This document shows positions 1-10,013 of a stretch of DNA of 51,086 nt, in pieces. A program made the translations under genes and the position numbers. Every line of letters begins with the position of its first letter. The stretch's first letter is position 1. This DNA is from Bradyrhizobiaceae bacterium (GTDB lineage Bacteria; Pseudomonadota; Alphaproteobacteria; Rhizobiales; Xanthobacteraceae): NCBI GenBank assembly GCA_947481685.1, contig CANKHA010000018.1, forward strand, positions 1 through 51,086, read 5' to 3'. The notes under the pieces are model-generated. The model searched no databases and was not told where the DNA came from. It saw nothing but the letters and a program-made list of their open reading frames with translations.

Positions 1-1
1 G

Positions 2-814
2 ATGGTGGGCCCCTTTGTCTTCCTCGATCACATGGGGCCGCTGCAGTTCCCGCCGAACGTGCCGCGCGACACCGATGTGCGACCCCATCCGCATATCGGT
101 TTGTCCACCGTCACTTATCTGTTCGAGGGCGAGATCACCCATCGCGACAGCCTGAGGTTTGAGCAGGTGATCCGGCCCGGCGCACTGAACTGGATGACGG
201 CGGGGCAGGGCATCGCGCATTCGGAACGCTTCGATGGGCTGCGCCAGACCGGAGGACCTTTGCACGGCTTGCAGGCCTGGGTTGCGATGCCGGAGTGCGA
301 CGAGGAATCCGCCGCGGGCTTCGTGCATTACGCCGACACCGAGCTTCCGGTGTTCCGCGACAAGGGCATAGAGGCGCGGCTGATTGCCGGCAGCGCTTTT
401 GGCCTGCGCAACGCCGTGAAGACGCATTCGCCGCTGTTCTATCTGCATGCGGAAATGGACACTGGCGCGAAGATCGATCTGCCGCCGGAGCATGCCGAGC
501 GTGCGGCCTATGTGGTGCACGGTCATGTCGAGCACGACGGCCACACTTACGATGCCGGCACGATGCTGGTGTTCGGCGCGGGCGATGCCACGATCACGGC
601 ACAGGAGCCGTCAACCGTGATGCTGCTGGGCGGTGAGCCTTTGGGTGAGCGGCATATCTGGTGGAATTTCGTGTCGTCGCGCAAGGAACGCATCGAGCAG
701 GCGAAAGCGGACTGGCAAGCCGGACGCTTCAAGCTTCCTGTGCATGACGACAAGGAATTCATCCCGCTCCCGGAAGAACCGAAAAAGCAGGCCGAGCCGG
801 AGCCGATGTCCTGA
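2..814 (+). CDS. Pirin family protein (5' end outside window)
   Basis: This is the C-terminal bulk of a pirin-family bicupin; the true start lies upstream of the window. The visible part begins in the first cupin. It carries the metal-site motif HPHIGL (visible residues 29-34), a following H in ITHRDS, and the GQGIAHSE stretch that supplies the remaining ligands. A degenerate second cupin and a basic/acidic tail follow. Pirins are iron-binding proteins; some have quercetinase activity and some act as redox-sensing cofactors, and the sequence does not say which applies here. A palindromic repeat begins two bases after the stop, and the next gene converges on this one. The family call is firm; the specific role is unknown. 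Confidence 0.9.
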   Translation: MVGPFVFLDHMGPLQFPPNVPRDTDVRPHPHIGLSTVTYLFEGEITHRDSLRFEQVIRPGALNWMTAGQGIAHSERFDGLRQTGGPLHGLQAWVAMPECDEESAAGFVHYADTELPVFRDKGIEARLIAGSAFGLRNAVKTHSPLFYLHAEMDTGAKIDLPPEHAERAAYVVHGHVEHDGHTYDAGTMLVFGAGDATITAQEPSTVMLLGGEPLGERHIWWNFVSSRKERIEQAKADWQAGRFKLPVHDDKEFIPLPEEPKKQAEPEPMS

Positions 815-815
815 A

Positions 816-859
816 GCGCAATCCGGCGAAGTGGGAACCGGTTTGCCGCAAGATTGCGC
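816..859. repeat. Palindromic intergenic element, copy 1
   Basis: Outer arms GCGCAATC and GATTGCGC enclose inner arms CGGCGAA and TTTGCCG around the core GTGGGAACCGG. The element lies between two convergent genes. Its core matches the copies at 9946 and 20417, but the arms differ in a way that keeps pairing. Confidence 0.75.
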
Positions 860-867
860 GACAAAAT

Positions 868-1362
868 CTAGCGGAGTTTTAAAACCGTCGCCGTGGCGCT
901 GGCCGCAAACTTCGGCAATGTCACGAAAGCGGTGGGGATGAAATGCTGGGGCCGCCGTTCGGTGCGGTGGGTGATCTTTTTCGCAGATTGAGCCTGCGCC
1001 TTTTGCGGGCCGATGACGTCGAAGGTGTCGAGGAGGGAGCCAGCGTCCACTGAACTTGTCGTCAATACCGCGGTCTCAATTCCGTCGTCTCGAACGCCAC
1101 GCGGATCGGCTTGACCGAACGCTGCCCATTCGACCAGACGTTTCTTTTCCTGCTGCTTGGCCACGATGCGATCTACGTCGGCATCCCAATGCCGCTGCGC
1201 CTTGGCCGTTACGCCTTGCAGATTGAAGGCCGCAACCGAAGCGACAGCGATGACGCCGACGACGGCGCCAGTATAGCCAAAAGCGGAATTTGCTATCTTC
1301 GCTACGGTGCACATACGGAGCCATAACGCCGATGCTGGCGAGAACGTTCCAGTGGAACTCAT
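868..1362 (-). CDS. Hypothetical protein with one membrane segment
   Basis: I do not recognise a family. The reading frame gives 164 residues. There is one hydrophobic segment near residues 24-46 (rich in G, V and A), then a charged stretch (KQQEKKR) and a low-complexity basic C-terminus. It could be a small inner-membrane protein with a cytoplasmic or periplasmic tail. The start is uncertain: ATG at 1362 has AAAGG directly in front of it, and ATG at 1314 would still keep the membrane segment. It converges on the pirin gene with a palindromic element between them. No neighbour suggests a role. Confidence 0.5.
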   Translation of the reverse strand: MSSTGTFSPASALWLRMCTVAKIANSAFGYTGAVVGVIAVASVAAFNLQGVTAKAQRHWDADVDRIVAKQQEKKRLVEWAAFGQADPRGVRDDGIETAVLTTSSVDAGSLLDTFDVIGPQKAQAQSAKKITHRTERRPQHFIPTAFVTLPKFAASATATVLKLR

Positions 1363-1443
1363 ACCTTTGGATGGCTGGCGGGGCCGTTTCCGGCTAGGAA
1401 TCTATGCGTTAGTCGTCTGCCGGACGGCGATCGGCCTTCCTGA

Positions 1444-3642
1444 GTGATTCACCGCATGGCGCTCCCGTGGCTTTCCCATATCCGCAACGACGTGGCGGGC
1501 GGGCTCGTGTCCGCCGCTTTGGCGATCCCGCTGGCGGCGGGCTACGGCATGTTTGCCTTCGTCGCGCTGGGCGATGAGTATTTCGCCAGTGGCGCGCTCG
1601 CGGGTCTCTACACGGCCTTCATCGTCGGCGTGGTCTGCGTGGTGCTGGGAGACCGGACGACGACGCTCTATGCGCCGCGCATCATCAGTACTTTCTTCCT
1701 CGGACTGCTGCTTTATCAACTCGTGCATTCCGACGCGGCTTTTCTGAAATCCGGCGGACCCGCCGCGATTCTGGTGGTGTTTTTTGCCATCGTTGTGCTC
1801 GCCGGCTTCTTCCAGATGCTGTTTGGTGTGATCAGGCTCGGCACGCTGATCAAGTTCACGCCGCATCCGGTGATGGCCGGCTTTCAGAACGCCGCGGCGC
1901 TGCTGCTGTTTCTGGTGCAGCTCGGCAATGTCTTCGGCTTTGACAGGAACACGCCCTACACCGCGGTCTTCCGGCAACTCGACGGCGCGAAGCCATTGAG
2001 CATCGCGATTGCGGCCGTCACCGGCATTGCCATGTGGAACGCGAAGAAATTCTTGCCGAAGGTGCCGCCGCTGCTGGTCGGGCTGGTGCTGGGCGCGGCG
2101 GTCTATTACGCGCTGCTGGCACTGGGTTTCGGCGCCCACCTCGGGCCGGTGATCGGGCATGTGGCCGAGGCTGCGCCGAAACCGTAATTCGCGTCGCTCA
2201 ACAACGACAGCCTTATCGATATCCTGCCGACCATCGTAGCCGGTGCGCTGGCGCTGGCGTTGATCGCCGCGATCGACGCCTTGCTCTGCGCGCGGCTGGC
2301 CGCAGCGCCGGGAGCAGCCAAGATCGACGGCGACCGCCTGCTGGTGCGGCTTGGCATCGGCAATATGGTGGCCGGCGGTTTCGGAGGTATCACCAGCGGC
2401 ATCAATATCGGTCCGAGCCTGGTCAATCGCGCCTTCGGTGGGCGCACGCCTTTTTCGTTGCTGGTGAATGGCGCGGCGGTGCTGCTGGTTATATCCGTGC
2501 TGTTCCCGCTGCTGGCTGCGATCCCGCGCGTCGTCTTGTCGTCCGTCATCATGGTGGTTGCGATCCAGCATTTCGATCCCTGGACGCTGCAGATGATCAA
2601 GCGCGTGGCCTCGAGCGCTACGCGCCAGCGCCGGCTGATCATGCTTGAATTGCTGGTCGTTCTGATTGTCGCGGTGCTGTCGATCACGGTGAACATCGTG
2701 CTCGCGGTTTTCATCGGCATCTTCATCGCCGTGATGCTGTTCGTGCTGCGGATGAGCCGTTCCAACATCCGCCGGATCTATCGCTGCGACGCCATCCATT
2801 CACGCAAGTCGCGCACCGCACGCGAGATGGAGGTGCTTGAGCGCAAGGGCGGCGGCATCCTCGCCATGGAACTGGAAGGCGCGCTGTTTTTCGGCAGTGC
2901 CGAGCGGCTCGCCAACGAGATCGACGCTGCGATGGCTGGTGACGCCCGCCTGCTGCTGCTCGATCTTCGCCGCGTCAACGAGATCGATTCCACCGGCGCG
3001 CAGATTCTCTCAGGCGTGAGTGTCAATCTCGCGCGCAAGGGGCAGCATCTGGCGCTGAACCGGCAAGGCGAGGTGGCGGCGCGGCTCAGCGATCTCGGCG
3101 TACTGGAGAGCGTGACGGTGTTCGACGATATCGATCGCGCCATCGAGTGGGCCGAGGACAAGCTGCTGACGGAGGCGCTTCCCGAACGGGAAGGCGATCA
3201 CGAGATCACGCTGCAAGAGGTCGGCATCCTGCGCGGCTTTGTGCCGGACGACATCGCGGCCATAACGCCGCATCTGAAGCGCGTCGTGCATACGAAGGGC
3301 AGCGTCATTTTCTCCGAAGGGGATCCGGGCAAGGAGCTCTTCATTATTTTGCGCGGCACAGCGAGTGCCTACCTGCATCAGGCCGGGGGCGGAGACATTC
3401 GTCTTGTGACCTTTGCACGGGGCACGGTGTTCGGCGAACTGGCGATCCTCGATGCGGGGCCGCGCTCGGCCTCGATCCGGGCCGACAGCGAGCTTGTTTG
3501 CTGCGCGCTCAGCGAGACGGATTTCGCGGCGCTGTCGGAGCGCGCGCCCGCGGTTGCCATCAAGCTACTCGCGGCGTTGGGGCGCGAGCTGAGCGGGCGG
3601 CTGCGCCGCGCCAACCGCACCATCCATCAATTAGAGGCGTGA
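1444..3642 (+). pseudogene. SulP anion transporter-STAS-cyclic nucleotide-binding fusion, interrupted by an in-frame TAA
   Basis: The gene encodes a SulP (SLC26-like) permease. The N-terminal membrane core starts with HIRNDVAGG and later holds FTPHPVMAGFQNAAALLLF. A STAS domain (codons about 467-575, with the DLRRVNEIDSTG motif) and a C-terminal cyclic nucleotide-binding domain (about 592-730, with GELAILDAGPRSASIRA) follow. The frame is open throughout except for one TAA at 2185-2187 in the middle of the transporter core. Both halves are in the same frame and need no shift. A glutamine codon CAA would be one substitution away. The permease should be inactive unless the stop is read through or is a sequencing error. 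The start is GTG at 1444 or ATG at 1456. The domain set matches known SulP-STAS-cNMP proteins; the transported anion cannot be told. Confidence 0.85.
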
Positions 3643-3646
3643 GCCT

Positions 3647-4306
3647 TCAGTTCGCCGCGAAACAGTAGAGCCGTCCGGCGCCGCCGGTGCTGTTGAGATC
3701 GGTCTGGCTGCAGCCACCCTGTGGCCCACGCGAGCCGTGCGAGGCGTTCCAGGATTTCGCGACCGGGTCGTCGGTAAGGCCCGTGCGATCGGCATGGCCG
3801 AGCATGGCCGAGCCTTCACCGCTCTTGGTCCAGTTGCCGCAGGTCATGTCCTTGTCGCCGGAAAACGCGGTGCCGTCCGCTTGTGAGCCGGTGAGAATGT
3901 CATGCTGGTTGGGTTGATCGCCACGGCCGGGCACACCGTCGCCTTTCTCGGTCAGCGCGGTCTGCTTGTTGAGATTGTTCGCGCCATGCAGTTCGGCCAC
4001 GTCCTTGGCGACGACTGTGCCCTTGGCGTTTTGCCACGGACCCTTGCCGATACGGTCGCGCGCATTCACCGCGCCAGTCCCTTGCGTACTCAGGTACGCC
4101 CGCCAGGTTTTTCCACCCGCTCCGGCAGCCTGCGCCAACGCCTGGCAGTGCTTGTCCGCGCCCTCAAGACCGCCCAGATCGGCGCCTTTGCCCACCCCCG
4201 CGCTGGTCACAAAAAACGTCATCGCACTTTGCTGCGCTGAGAGGCTTGCGCCGAGCGCAAGCAGCGTTGCCGATGCAAGAAAGGATATGCGAGCGACCTT
4301 GATCAT
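3647..4306 (-). CDS. Secreted lectin-like protein
   Basis: The product has 219 residues with a signal peptide (positively charged start, hydrophobic core, ALGASLSAQQ cleavage region). The mature part contains GKGADLGGLEGADKHCQ, KTWRAYLST, AVNARDRIGKGPW, LTGSQADGTAF and CGNWTKSG. I recognise these from alphaproteobacterial proteins annotated as lectins, with a fold thought to resemble the C-type lectin / collagen NC10 group. Several cysteines (CQ, TCGNW, GGCSQ, YCFA) suggest disulfides, fitting a periplasmic or exported protein. The stop lies 5 bases beyond the stop of the convergent SulP gene. Ligand and role are unknown. The family call comes from recalled sequence similarity and is fairly confident. 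Confidence 0.8.
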   Translation of the reverse strand: MIKVARISFLASATLLALGASLSAQQSAMTFFVTSAGVGKGADLGGLEGADKHCQALAQAAGAGGKTWRAYLSTQGTGAVNARDRIGKGPWQNAKGTVVAKDVAELHGANNLNKQTALTEKGDGVPGRGDQPNQHDILTGSQADGTAFSGDKDMTCGNWTKSGEGSAMLGHADRTGLTDDPVAKSWNASHGSRGPQGGCSQTDLNSTGGAGRLYCFAAN

Positions 4307-4403
4307 TGTGTTCCTCCGTTGGACGGCTTCTGTGTGCCGTCTCGATCAGCAGGATAAACCTCGGGGGCGCGCGATTATTCCGGCCCCGGGCACAAAGAAG
4401 TGA

Positions 4404-4727
4404 CTAGCCGCTGGCTTTGATCTCGATGACTGCCTGCGCCAGCAGAGTCATCATCTGGCTGCGGATATCCTCGTCGGATGCCGTGACGCCCTTGGCATCG
4501 AAATCCGCGCGGATTTTGCGAAAAACGTCGTTGTCGCCGGCTTCCTCGAAATCCGCCATCACGACCTCTTTGGCATAGGCATCGGCAGCATCGCCGCTGA
4601 GGCCCTGCTTTTCCGCGGCCCATTTGCCGAGCAGCTTGTTGCGGCGGGCGGTGGCCTTGAAACGCAGGTCCTCATCGTGGGCAAACTGCTTTTCGAAACC
4701 TTCCTCACGCTTGTCGAAAGTCGTCAT
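4404..4727 (-). CDS. DUF1476 protein (ATPase zeta-subunit family)
   Basis: The product is a 107-residue, charged, all-helical protein beginning MTTFDKREEGFEKQFAHDEE-like sequence (here HDEDLRFK). This is the hallmark of PF07345/DUF1476. In Paracoccus and related alphaproteobacteria this family is the zeta subunit that inhibits F1-ATPase; whether this copy does so is inference. The start at 4727 is chosen because GAGGAG sits 5-8 bases upstream and the family begins there; an extension to 4787 is not supported. It is transcribed divergently from purC, with about 280 bases between the two starts. I saw no clear operator in that gap. Confidence 0.88.
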   Translation of the reverse strand: MTTFDKREEGFEKQFAHDEDLRFKATARRNKLLGKWAAEKQGLSGDAADAYAKEVVMADFEEAGDNDVFRKIRADFDAKGVTASDEDIRSQMMTLLAQAVIEIKASG

Positions 4728-5008
4728 AATTTCTCCTCGCCGCCGATGGATATTGCTCTGCGCGGGGCTGTCCCGCGCGCCTTGCATATCGGCCCAATAG
4801 GGTCAAGGCAACGGGGCCGATTCGCGCACCACCTGTGAGCATTCACAAGCCTGTCGATTGTGCTGCGGACTGCCATCGGATAGGTTGCGTCGTGGCCGGA
4901 TAGGCTATTCACTTAACGAATCGTGCCATCCGGTTCCGCCGCCGCGGACCACTCGAACTGAAATGGAGCCACGGCACAATGGATTTTCTCAAACCACGGT
5001 ATACTCCG

Positions 5009-5776
5009 ATGAGCCGCCGCCGTCGCATTTACGAAGGCAAGGCCAAAGTCCTTTACGAAGGACCTGAGCCGGGAACCTTGATCCAGCATTTCAAGGACGA
5101 CGCGACAGCGTTCAATGCCAAGAAGCACGAGATCATCGAGGGCAAGGGTGTCCTCAATAACCGCATCTCGGAATATGTCTTCCAGCATCTGAACGATATC
5201 GGCGTTCCGACGCACTTCATTCGCCGACTCAACATGCGCGAGCAGTTGATCCGCGAAGTGGAGATCGTTCCGCTCGAAGTCGTGGTGCGCAATGTCGCCG
5301 CCGGCTCGCTGTCGCAGAAGCTCGGCATAGAGGAAGGCACCCAGTTGCCGCGCTCGATCATCGAATTCTATTACAAGAACGACGCGCTCAACGACCCGAT
5401 GGTGTCGGAAGAGCACATCACTGCCTTCGGCTGGGCCACGCCGCAGGAGATCGACGACATCATGGCGCTTGCCATCCGCGTCAACGATTTCCTCTCGGGC
5501 CTTTTCCTCGGCGTCGGCATCCGTCTGGTCGATTTCAAGATGGAATGCGGCCGCCTGTGGGAGAACGAGATGATGCGGATCGTCGTCGCCGACGAGATCT
5601 CGCCGGACTCGTGCCGCCTGTGGGACATCAAGTCGAACGACAAGATGGACAAGGATCGTTTCCGCCGCGACATGGGCGGCCTGATCGAGGCCTATACCGA
5701 AGTCGCCAAGCGTCTCGGCATCGTGGCCGAAGGCGAACGCCCGCAGGGCACCGGCCCGGTACTCGTAAAGAGCTGA
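5009..5776 (+). CDS. purC: Phosphoribosylaminoimidazole-succinocarboxamide synthase
   Basis: SAICAR synthetase joins CAIR and aspartate with ATP in cytoplasmic purine synthesis. The 255-residue protein starts [19 protein letters not shown], as in related alphaproteobacteria. It contains the nucleotide/substrate motifs [18 protein letters not shown] and LVDFKMECG, and ends in the extended helix [11 protein letters not shown]. An ATG 30 bases upstream (4979) is in frame and could add ten residues, but the family usually begins at SRRRRIYEG. It is the first gene of purC-purS-(unknown)-purQ-purL; purS follows after three bases. Confidence 0.95.
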   Translation: MSRRRRIYEGKAKVLYEGPEPGTLIQHFKDDATAFNAKKHEIIEGKGVLNNRISEYVFQHLNDIGVPTHFIRRLNMREQLIREVEIVPLEVVVRNVAAGSLSQKLGIEEGTQLPRSIIEFYYKNDALNDPMVSEEHITAFGWATPQEIDDIMALAIRVNDFLSGLFLGVGIRLVDFKMECGRLWENEMMRIVVADEISPDSCRLWDIKSNDKMDKDRFRRDMGGLIEAYTEVAKRLGIVAEGERPQGTGPVLVKS

Positions 5777-5779
5777 ACG

Positions 5780-6022
5780 GTGAAGGCGCGCGTCACCGTC
5801 ACTCTCAAATCCGGCGTCCTGGATCCGCAGGGCAAGGCCATCGAGGGAGCACTGCGCTCCCTCGGCATTGCTGGCGTCGCGAGCGTGCGCCAGGGCAAGG
5901 TCTTCGACATCGAGCTGGAAGGCAGCGACAAGGCCGGCGCGGAAGCCGCGCTGAAAGACGCCGCCGATAAGCTGTTGGCCAATACCGTGATCGAGAATTA
6001 CCGCATCGAGGTGATGGGATGA
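5780..6022 (+). CDS. purS: Phosphoribosylformylglycinamidine synthase subunit PurS
   Basis: This is the small structural subunit (80 residues) of the three-part FGAM synthase, which bridges PurQ and PurL. It starts at GTG, three bases after the purC stop. It shows the family pattern MKARVTVTLKSGVLDPQGKA near the N-terminus and a C-terminal ANTVIENYRIEV strand. Its presence fits the short PurL encoded downstream, which needs separate PurS and PurQ. Unusually, purQ does not follow directly, because a 235-residue unrelated gene lies between them. Confidence 0.95.
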   Translation: MKARVTVTLKSGVLDPQGKAIEGALRSLGIAGVASVRQGKVFDIELEGSDKAGAEAALKDAADKLLANTVIENYRIEVMG

Positions 6023-6059
6023 GCTTGCCCCAACCGGCCGCTCTTTCCATATCGTGGAT

Positions 6060-6767
6060 ATGAAGTCCGTTGTCTTCTTGGGACTGAAGTCGGCAGCCTT
6101 TCTGGTCGGGATTTTCCTTGCGACGATCCTTTACGGCCCGGCTGGGTCGGCAAGTGACTCCTGCGAGCCTCTTGTCAGCCAACGGCGTTGGGGGGCTGGA
6201 TTTCTGGAACAGTGCGGCGATCAGCTTCGATCATTTGCTTTGGTGCCTACTGACGGTCGTTGGCGCGACGGTTACTACGATTTTCACGGAACTTTCTCTT
6301 TTAAGTGTTTGAATGAGCCTACCGCAGAGCAACTCGGCTTGCTCGCGCAGTTTCCCGACTATGTCGCGAGCCAGAGGACGCCGTGTCCTGATGAGCCGGA
6401 AATCTCTGGTTCGTTCATCGACCACCATGAATGGATTGCCGCTGCTAAGGATGGCGAGGGGATTTTGCGTGCAGCCCTGCGGCGCTCGTTTATGCGGGAT
6501 AGTAGCTTCTCCGTACCGCCGGCTGTTTGTCAGCCGTTCGATTTGTCGGTGGGGGGCTTGTTCGGGAAGGCCACTTGTGTGGAAAATTCCAGTTCGAGCA
6601 CAATTATCGCAGGATTCAGCGACAATCGCGTTGCGTTCACTCTTATTTTCTCACAACAGAATAGGCCGCTGGAAGCTTTGAAAGATCAGGTAAAGGAAAT
6701 TTTGGCTCATCACTTCAAGGTCGAACGTGGAACCGGTGACGCCAACTTGTTGAGATGGATAAAATGA
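6060..6767 (+). CDS. Unknown secreted or membrane-anchored protein inside the pur operon
   Basis: I do not recognise the family. The 235 residues start with an uncleaved-anchor or signal-like segment ([18 protein letters not shown]), followed by a Cys-containing extracytoplasmic domain (SCEPL, EQCGD, KCLNE, TPCPDE, VCQPF, TCVEN). Even cysteine numbers suggest disulfides. Translation may start at ATG 6060 or GTG 6054; neither has a good ribosome site. The gene begins 37 bases after purS and its last codons overlap the purQ start, so it would be co-transcribed and possibly translationally coupled. Its base composition looks less GC-rich than its neighbours, with many TTT, AAA and GAT codons. 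That suggests a later insertion into the purine operon. No purine role can be inferred. Confidence 0.7.
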   Translation: MKSVVFLGLKSAAFLVGIFLATILYGPAGSASDSCEPLVSQRRWGAGFLEQCGDQLRSFALVPTDGRWRDGYYDFHGTFSFKCLNEPTAEQLGLLAQFPDYVASQRTPCPDEPEISGSFIDHHEWIAAAKDGEGILRAALRRSFMRDSSFSVPPAVCQPFDLSVGGLFGKATCVENSSSSTIIAGFSDNRVAFTLIFSQQNRPLEALKDQVKEILAHHFKVERGTGDANLLRWIK

Positions 6768-7462
6768 AATCCGCTGTCGTCGTCTTCCCCGGAATTAATC
6801 GCGAGCGCGACATGGCGCGCACGCTGAAGCTCGTCTCCGGCAAGGAGCCGGCGATGCTGTGGCATGCAGACACCGAAATTCCCACGGGCACCGATCTCAT
6901 CGTGATCCCCGGCGGCTTCAGCTACGGCGATTACCTGCGCTGCGGCGCCATCGCGGCGCGCTCCCCGATCATGGTTGCGGTGACGGACTTCGCTGCCAAA
7001 GGCGGGCTGGTGCTCGGCGTTTGCAACGGCTTCCAGATCCTGTGCGAGTCCGGCCTGCTGCCGGGCGTTTTGATGCGCAACCAGAATCTCAAATTCATCT
7101 GCCGCGATGTCTATCTGAAGGTCGAGCGTTCCGACACGCCGTTTACCCGCAGCTACAACGCGGGCCAGGTGATCCGCGTGCCGGTGGCGCATGGCGAGGG
7201 CAATTACATCGCCGACGGCGAGACCATCGCGAAGCTGGAAGGCGAGGGCCGCGTGCTGTTCCGCTATTCGTCGCCGGACGGCATCTTCGATCCGAACTGG
7301 AACCACAATGGCGCGCTCAACGGCATCGCCGGTATTCTCAACGGCAAGGGCAACGTGCTCGGCATGATGCCGCATCCGGAAAACCACGTCGAAACGGTCA
7401 TCGGCAATACCGAAGGGCGCGGATTGTTCTCGGGGCTGGTCGATCACCTCAAGGCGGCGTGA
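6764..7462 (+). CDS. purQ: Phosphoribosylformylglycinamidine synthase subunit PurQ (glutaminase)
   Basis: PurQ is the class I glutamine amidotransferase subunit that supplies ammonia to PurL for FGAM formation. The 232 residues start [18 protein letters not shown]. The nucleophile Cys87 is in GVCNGFQIL, the [11 protein letters not shown] oxyanion region is at 49-59, and the catalytic His/Glu pair is in MMPHPENH near the C-terminus. The start at 6764 matches the usual family start; ATG 6755 would add three residues. The first bases overlap the end of the preceding unknown gene, and purL starts one base after the stop. Confidence 0.95.
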   Translation: MKSAVVVFPGINRERDMARTLKLVSGKEPAMLWHADTEIPTGTDLIVIPGGFSYGDYLRCGAIAARSPIMVAVTDFAAKGGLVLGVCNGFQILCESGLLPGVLMRNQNLKFICRDVYLKVERSDTPFTRSYNAGQVIRVPVAHGEGNYIADGETIAKLEGEGRVLFRYSSPDGIFDPNWNHNGALNGIAGILNGKGNVLGMMPHPENHVETVIGNTEGRGLFSGLVDHLKAA

Positions 7463-7463
7463 C

Positions 7464-9674
7464 GTGAACCCGAACGAAACCAAAATCACCCCCAAACTCG
7501 TTGCCGAGCACGGGCTCAAGCCCGATGAGTATCAGCGCATCCTCGATCTGATCGGCCGCGAGCCGACGATGACCGAACTCGGCATCTTCTCGGCGATGTG
7601 GAACGAGCACTGCTCCTACAAATCCTCCCGCGTGCATCTGAAGGGGCTTCCCACCAGCGCGCCCTGGGTGATCCAGGGGCCGGGCGAAAATGCCGGCGTG
7701 ATCGATATCGGCGACGGGCTCGCGGCGGTGTTCAAGATGGAGAGCCACAACCACCCGAGCTATATCGAGCCCTATCAGGGCGCGACCACGGGCGTCGGCG
7801 GCATCCTGCGCGATGTCTTCACCATGGGCGCGCGGCCGATCGCGTGCCTTAATGCATTGAGCTTCGGCGATCCGTCGCATCCGAAAACCCGCCATCTCGT
7901 GTCGGGCGTCGTCGCGGGCGTCGGTGGCTATGGCAATTCCTTCGGCGTGCCGACCGTGGGCGGCGAGGTGCGCTTCCACACCCGTTACGACGGCAACAAC
8001 CTCGTTAACGCGATGGCGGTCGGTCTCGCGGAGGCCGACAAGATTTTCTACGCGGCGGCGTCCGGCGTCGGCATGCCGATTGTCTATCTCGGCTCCAAGA
8101 CCGGCCGCGACGGCATTCATGGCGCCAGCATGGCCTCGGCTGAATTTGGCGAAGGCGCGGAGGAAAAGCGCCCGACCGTGCAGGTCGGCGATCCTTTCTC
8201 CGAGAAGCTGTTGCTGGAAGCCTGTCTCGAGATCATGGCGAAGGATTGCGTCATCGCGATTCAGGATATGGGCGCGGCGGGACTCACGTCGTCCGCGACC
8301 GAGATGGGCGCGAAGGGCAATCTCGGCGTCACGCTCGATCTCGACAAGGTGCCGTGCCGCGAAGAGGGCATGAGCGCCTACGAGATGATGCTGTCGGAGA
8401 GCCAGGAGCGCATGCTCATGGTGCTCAAGCCCGAGAAGGAAAAAGAGGCCGAGGCGATCTTCCGCAAATGGGGGCTCGACTTCGCGGTAGTTGGCGAGAC
8501 GACAGCGAGCACCCGCTTCATCGTGAAGCATCGCGGCGAGGTGATGGCCGATCTCCCGATCAAGGAGCTTGGTACCGAAGCGCCGGTGTACAACCGGCCC
8601 TTCACAGAGACGCCGAAACTGCCGGTGATCAAGGCCACCGATGTGAAAGCTCCTATGGGCATTGTTGCGGCGCTCGAGCATCTCATCGGCACGCCGGACC
8701 TCGCGTCCAAGCGCTGGGTCTGGGAGCAATACGACCACATCATCGGCGGCAACACCTTCCAGCGGCCCGGTGGCGACGCTGCCGTTGTGCGTGTGCTCGA
8801 CGGGCCGAAGGGTCTTGCGATGACGTCGGACGTGACGCCGCGCTATTGCGAGGCCGATCCGTTCGAGGGCGGCAAGCAGGCGGTGGCGGAAGCGTGGCGC
8901 AATCTCACCGCCGTCGGCGCGCGCCCGCTCGCGATCACCGACAATCTGAATTTCGGCAATCCCGAAAAGCCGGAGATCATGGGGCAGTTCGTCGGCTGCG
9001 TGCGCGGCATCGGCGAGGCCTGCAAGGCGCTCGATTTCCCGGTCGTGTCCGGCAACGTGTCGCTCTACAACGAGACGCAGGGTCGCGGCATCCTGCCGAC
9101 ACCCACCATCGGCGGCGTCGGCCTGCTCGATGACTTCACGAAATCCGCAACGCTGGCCTTCAAGGCGGAAGGCGAAACCATCCTGCTGATCGGCGGCGCG
9201 CCCGGCTGGCTCGGCCAGTCGCTCTATCTGCGCGATGTCTGCGGGCGGGAAGAGGGTGCTCCTCCGCCGGTCGATCTCGCAGCCGAGCGCAAGCACGGGG
9301 ATTTCGTGCGCGGCCTGATCACGGGTGGGCAAGCGACCGCCGTGCATGACCTGTCGGACGGTGGCCTGCTGGTGGCGCTGGCGGAAATGGCCATGGCGTC
9401 GGGCATCGGCGCCGAACTGGAAGCCGCTGCGGACCCCGTGCCCCATGCTTTCTGGTTTGGCGAGGACCAGGCGCGTTACGTCGTCACGGTAAAAGCGGCG
9501 GACGCCGCGGCTATGCTGGAAAAGGCCGCCAAAGCGGGTGTCCCGGCGCAAAGGCTTGGCAGAACTGCCGGCCACGCATTGATTTTGGGGTCCGAGCGTC
9601 CCATTCTTATATCGACACTTGTGAGCCGCTTCGAAGGCTGGTTGCCGGGTTACATGGCGGGGAGCGCGGCCTGA
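7464..9674 (+). CDS. purL: Phosphoribosylformylglycinamidine synthase subunit PurL
   Basis: This is the ATP-dependent FGAM synthetase large subunit, 736 residues. That is the small-PurL type, which works with PurS and PurQ. It starts at GTG one base after the purQ stop. Visible landmarks are [12 protein letters not shown] (catalytic His region), [15 protein letters not shown] (metal and nucleotide binding), [16 protein letters not shown], and in the second half [16 protein letters not shown] and [11 protein letters not shown]. The two PurM-like halves are complete. It is followed after 12 bases by the BolA-family gene, a conserved order in this bacterial group. Confidence 0.96.
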   Translation: MNPNETKITPKLVAEHGLKPDEYQRILDLIGREPTMTELGIFSAMWNEHCSYKSSRVHLKGLPTSAPWVIQGPGENAGVIDIGDGLAAVFKMESHNHPSYIEPYQGATTGVGGILRDVFTMGARPIACLNALSFGDPSHPKTRHLVSGVVAGVGGYGNSFGVPTVGGEVRFHTRYDGNNLVNAMAVGLAEADKIFYAAASGVGMPIVYLGSKTGRDGIHGASMASAEFGEGAEEKRPTVQVGDPFSEKLLLEACLEIMAKDCVIAIQDMGAAGLTSSATEMGAKGNLGVTLDLDKVPCREEGMSAYEMMLSESQERMLMVLKPEKEKEAEAIFRKWGLDFAVVGETTASTRFIVKHRGEVMADLPIKELGTEAPVYNRPFTETPKLPVIKATDVKAPMGIVAALEHLIGTPDLASKRWVWEQYDHIIGGNTFQRPGGDAAVVRVLDGPKGLAMTSDVTPRYCEADPFEGGKQAVAEAWRNLTAVGARPLAITDNLNFGNPEKPEIMGQFVGCVRGIGEACKALDFPVVSGNVSLYNETQGRGILPTPTIGGVGLLDDFTKSATLAFKAEGETILLIGGAPGWLGQSLYLRDVCGREEGAPPPVDLAAERKHGDFVRGLITGGQATAVHDLSDGGLLVALAEMAMASGIGAELEAAADPVPHAFWFGEDQARYVVTVKAADAAAMLEKAAKAGVPAQRLGRTAGHALILGSERPILISTLVSRFEGWLPGYMAGSAA

Positions 9675-9686
9675 CGGACCAATACA

Positions 9687-9923
9687 ATGCCGATGGACGC
9701 CAATGAAATCGAGCGGCTGATCAAAAGCGGCATTCCTGACGCCGCCGTGACCATCCGCGACCTTGCCGGCGACGGCGACCATTATGCCGCCACGGTGATT
9801 TCCGAGACTTTCCGTGGCAAGTCACGCGTTCAGCAGCACCAGTTGGTGTACGAAGCTCTAAAAGGACAGATGGGCGGCGCGCTGCATGCGCTGGCCTTGC
9901 AAACGGGGATACCCGACGCTTAG
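9687..9923 (+). CDS. BolA/IbaG family protein
   Basis: This is a small BolA-fold protein of 78 residues, with the core DGDHYAATVISETFRGKSRVQQHQ-type pattern ending in VYEALKGQMGG. BolA-like proteins partner with CGFS monothiol glutaredoxins through a shared [2Fe-2S] cluster, and the next gene encodes exactly such a glutaredoxin. The conserved histidine in HQLVYEAL is the usual cluster ligand. The start may be 9687 or the ATG at 9693. A palindromic element separates it from the glutaredoxin gene, which could reduce read-through between the two. Confidence 0.9.
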   Translation: MPMDANEIERLIKSGIPDAAVTIRDLAGDGDHYAATVISETFRGKSRVQQHQLVYEALKGQMGGALHALALQTGIPDA

Positions 9924-9945
9924 CGCGCGAGATCGCGCAAGGAAC

Positions 9946-9992
9946 AGCATGATCCCGAAAAGCGGGAACCGGTTTTCGGACAAGATCATGCT
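9946..9992. repeat. Palindromic intergenic element, copy 2
   Basis: Outer arms AGCATGATC (9946-9954) and GATCATGCT (9984-9992) enclose inner arms CCGAAAA and TTTTCGG around the core GCGGGAACCGG. It lies between the BolA gene and grxD. It shares core and inner arms with the copy at 20417, while the outer arms differ by paired changes. Confidence 0.85.
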
Positions 9993-10013
9993 TAGGAAAG
10001 AGAGAGCGACGAC

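Noticed and set aside
1402..2799. A 465-residue open frame on the minus strand opposite the SulP gene
   Set aside because: It is rich in H, R, Q and D, with no hydrophobic core or motif. It is an antisense frame created by GC-rich codon use opposite a clear transporter gene.
5071..5099. GGGAACCTT inside purC as another ECF promoter
   Set aside because: The sequence 11 bases further on is CAAGGACG-like, not GCATCCAA, and it lies inside a coding region.
7449..9782. A 777-residue open frame opposite purL
   Set aside because: Composition is arginine- and histidine-heavy with no domain, and purL on the other strand is certain.
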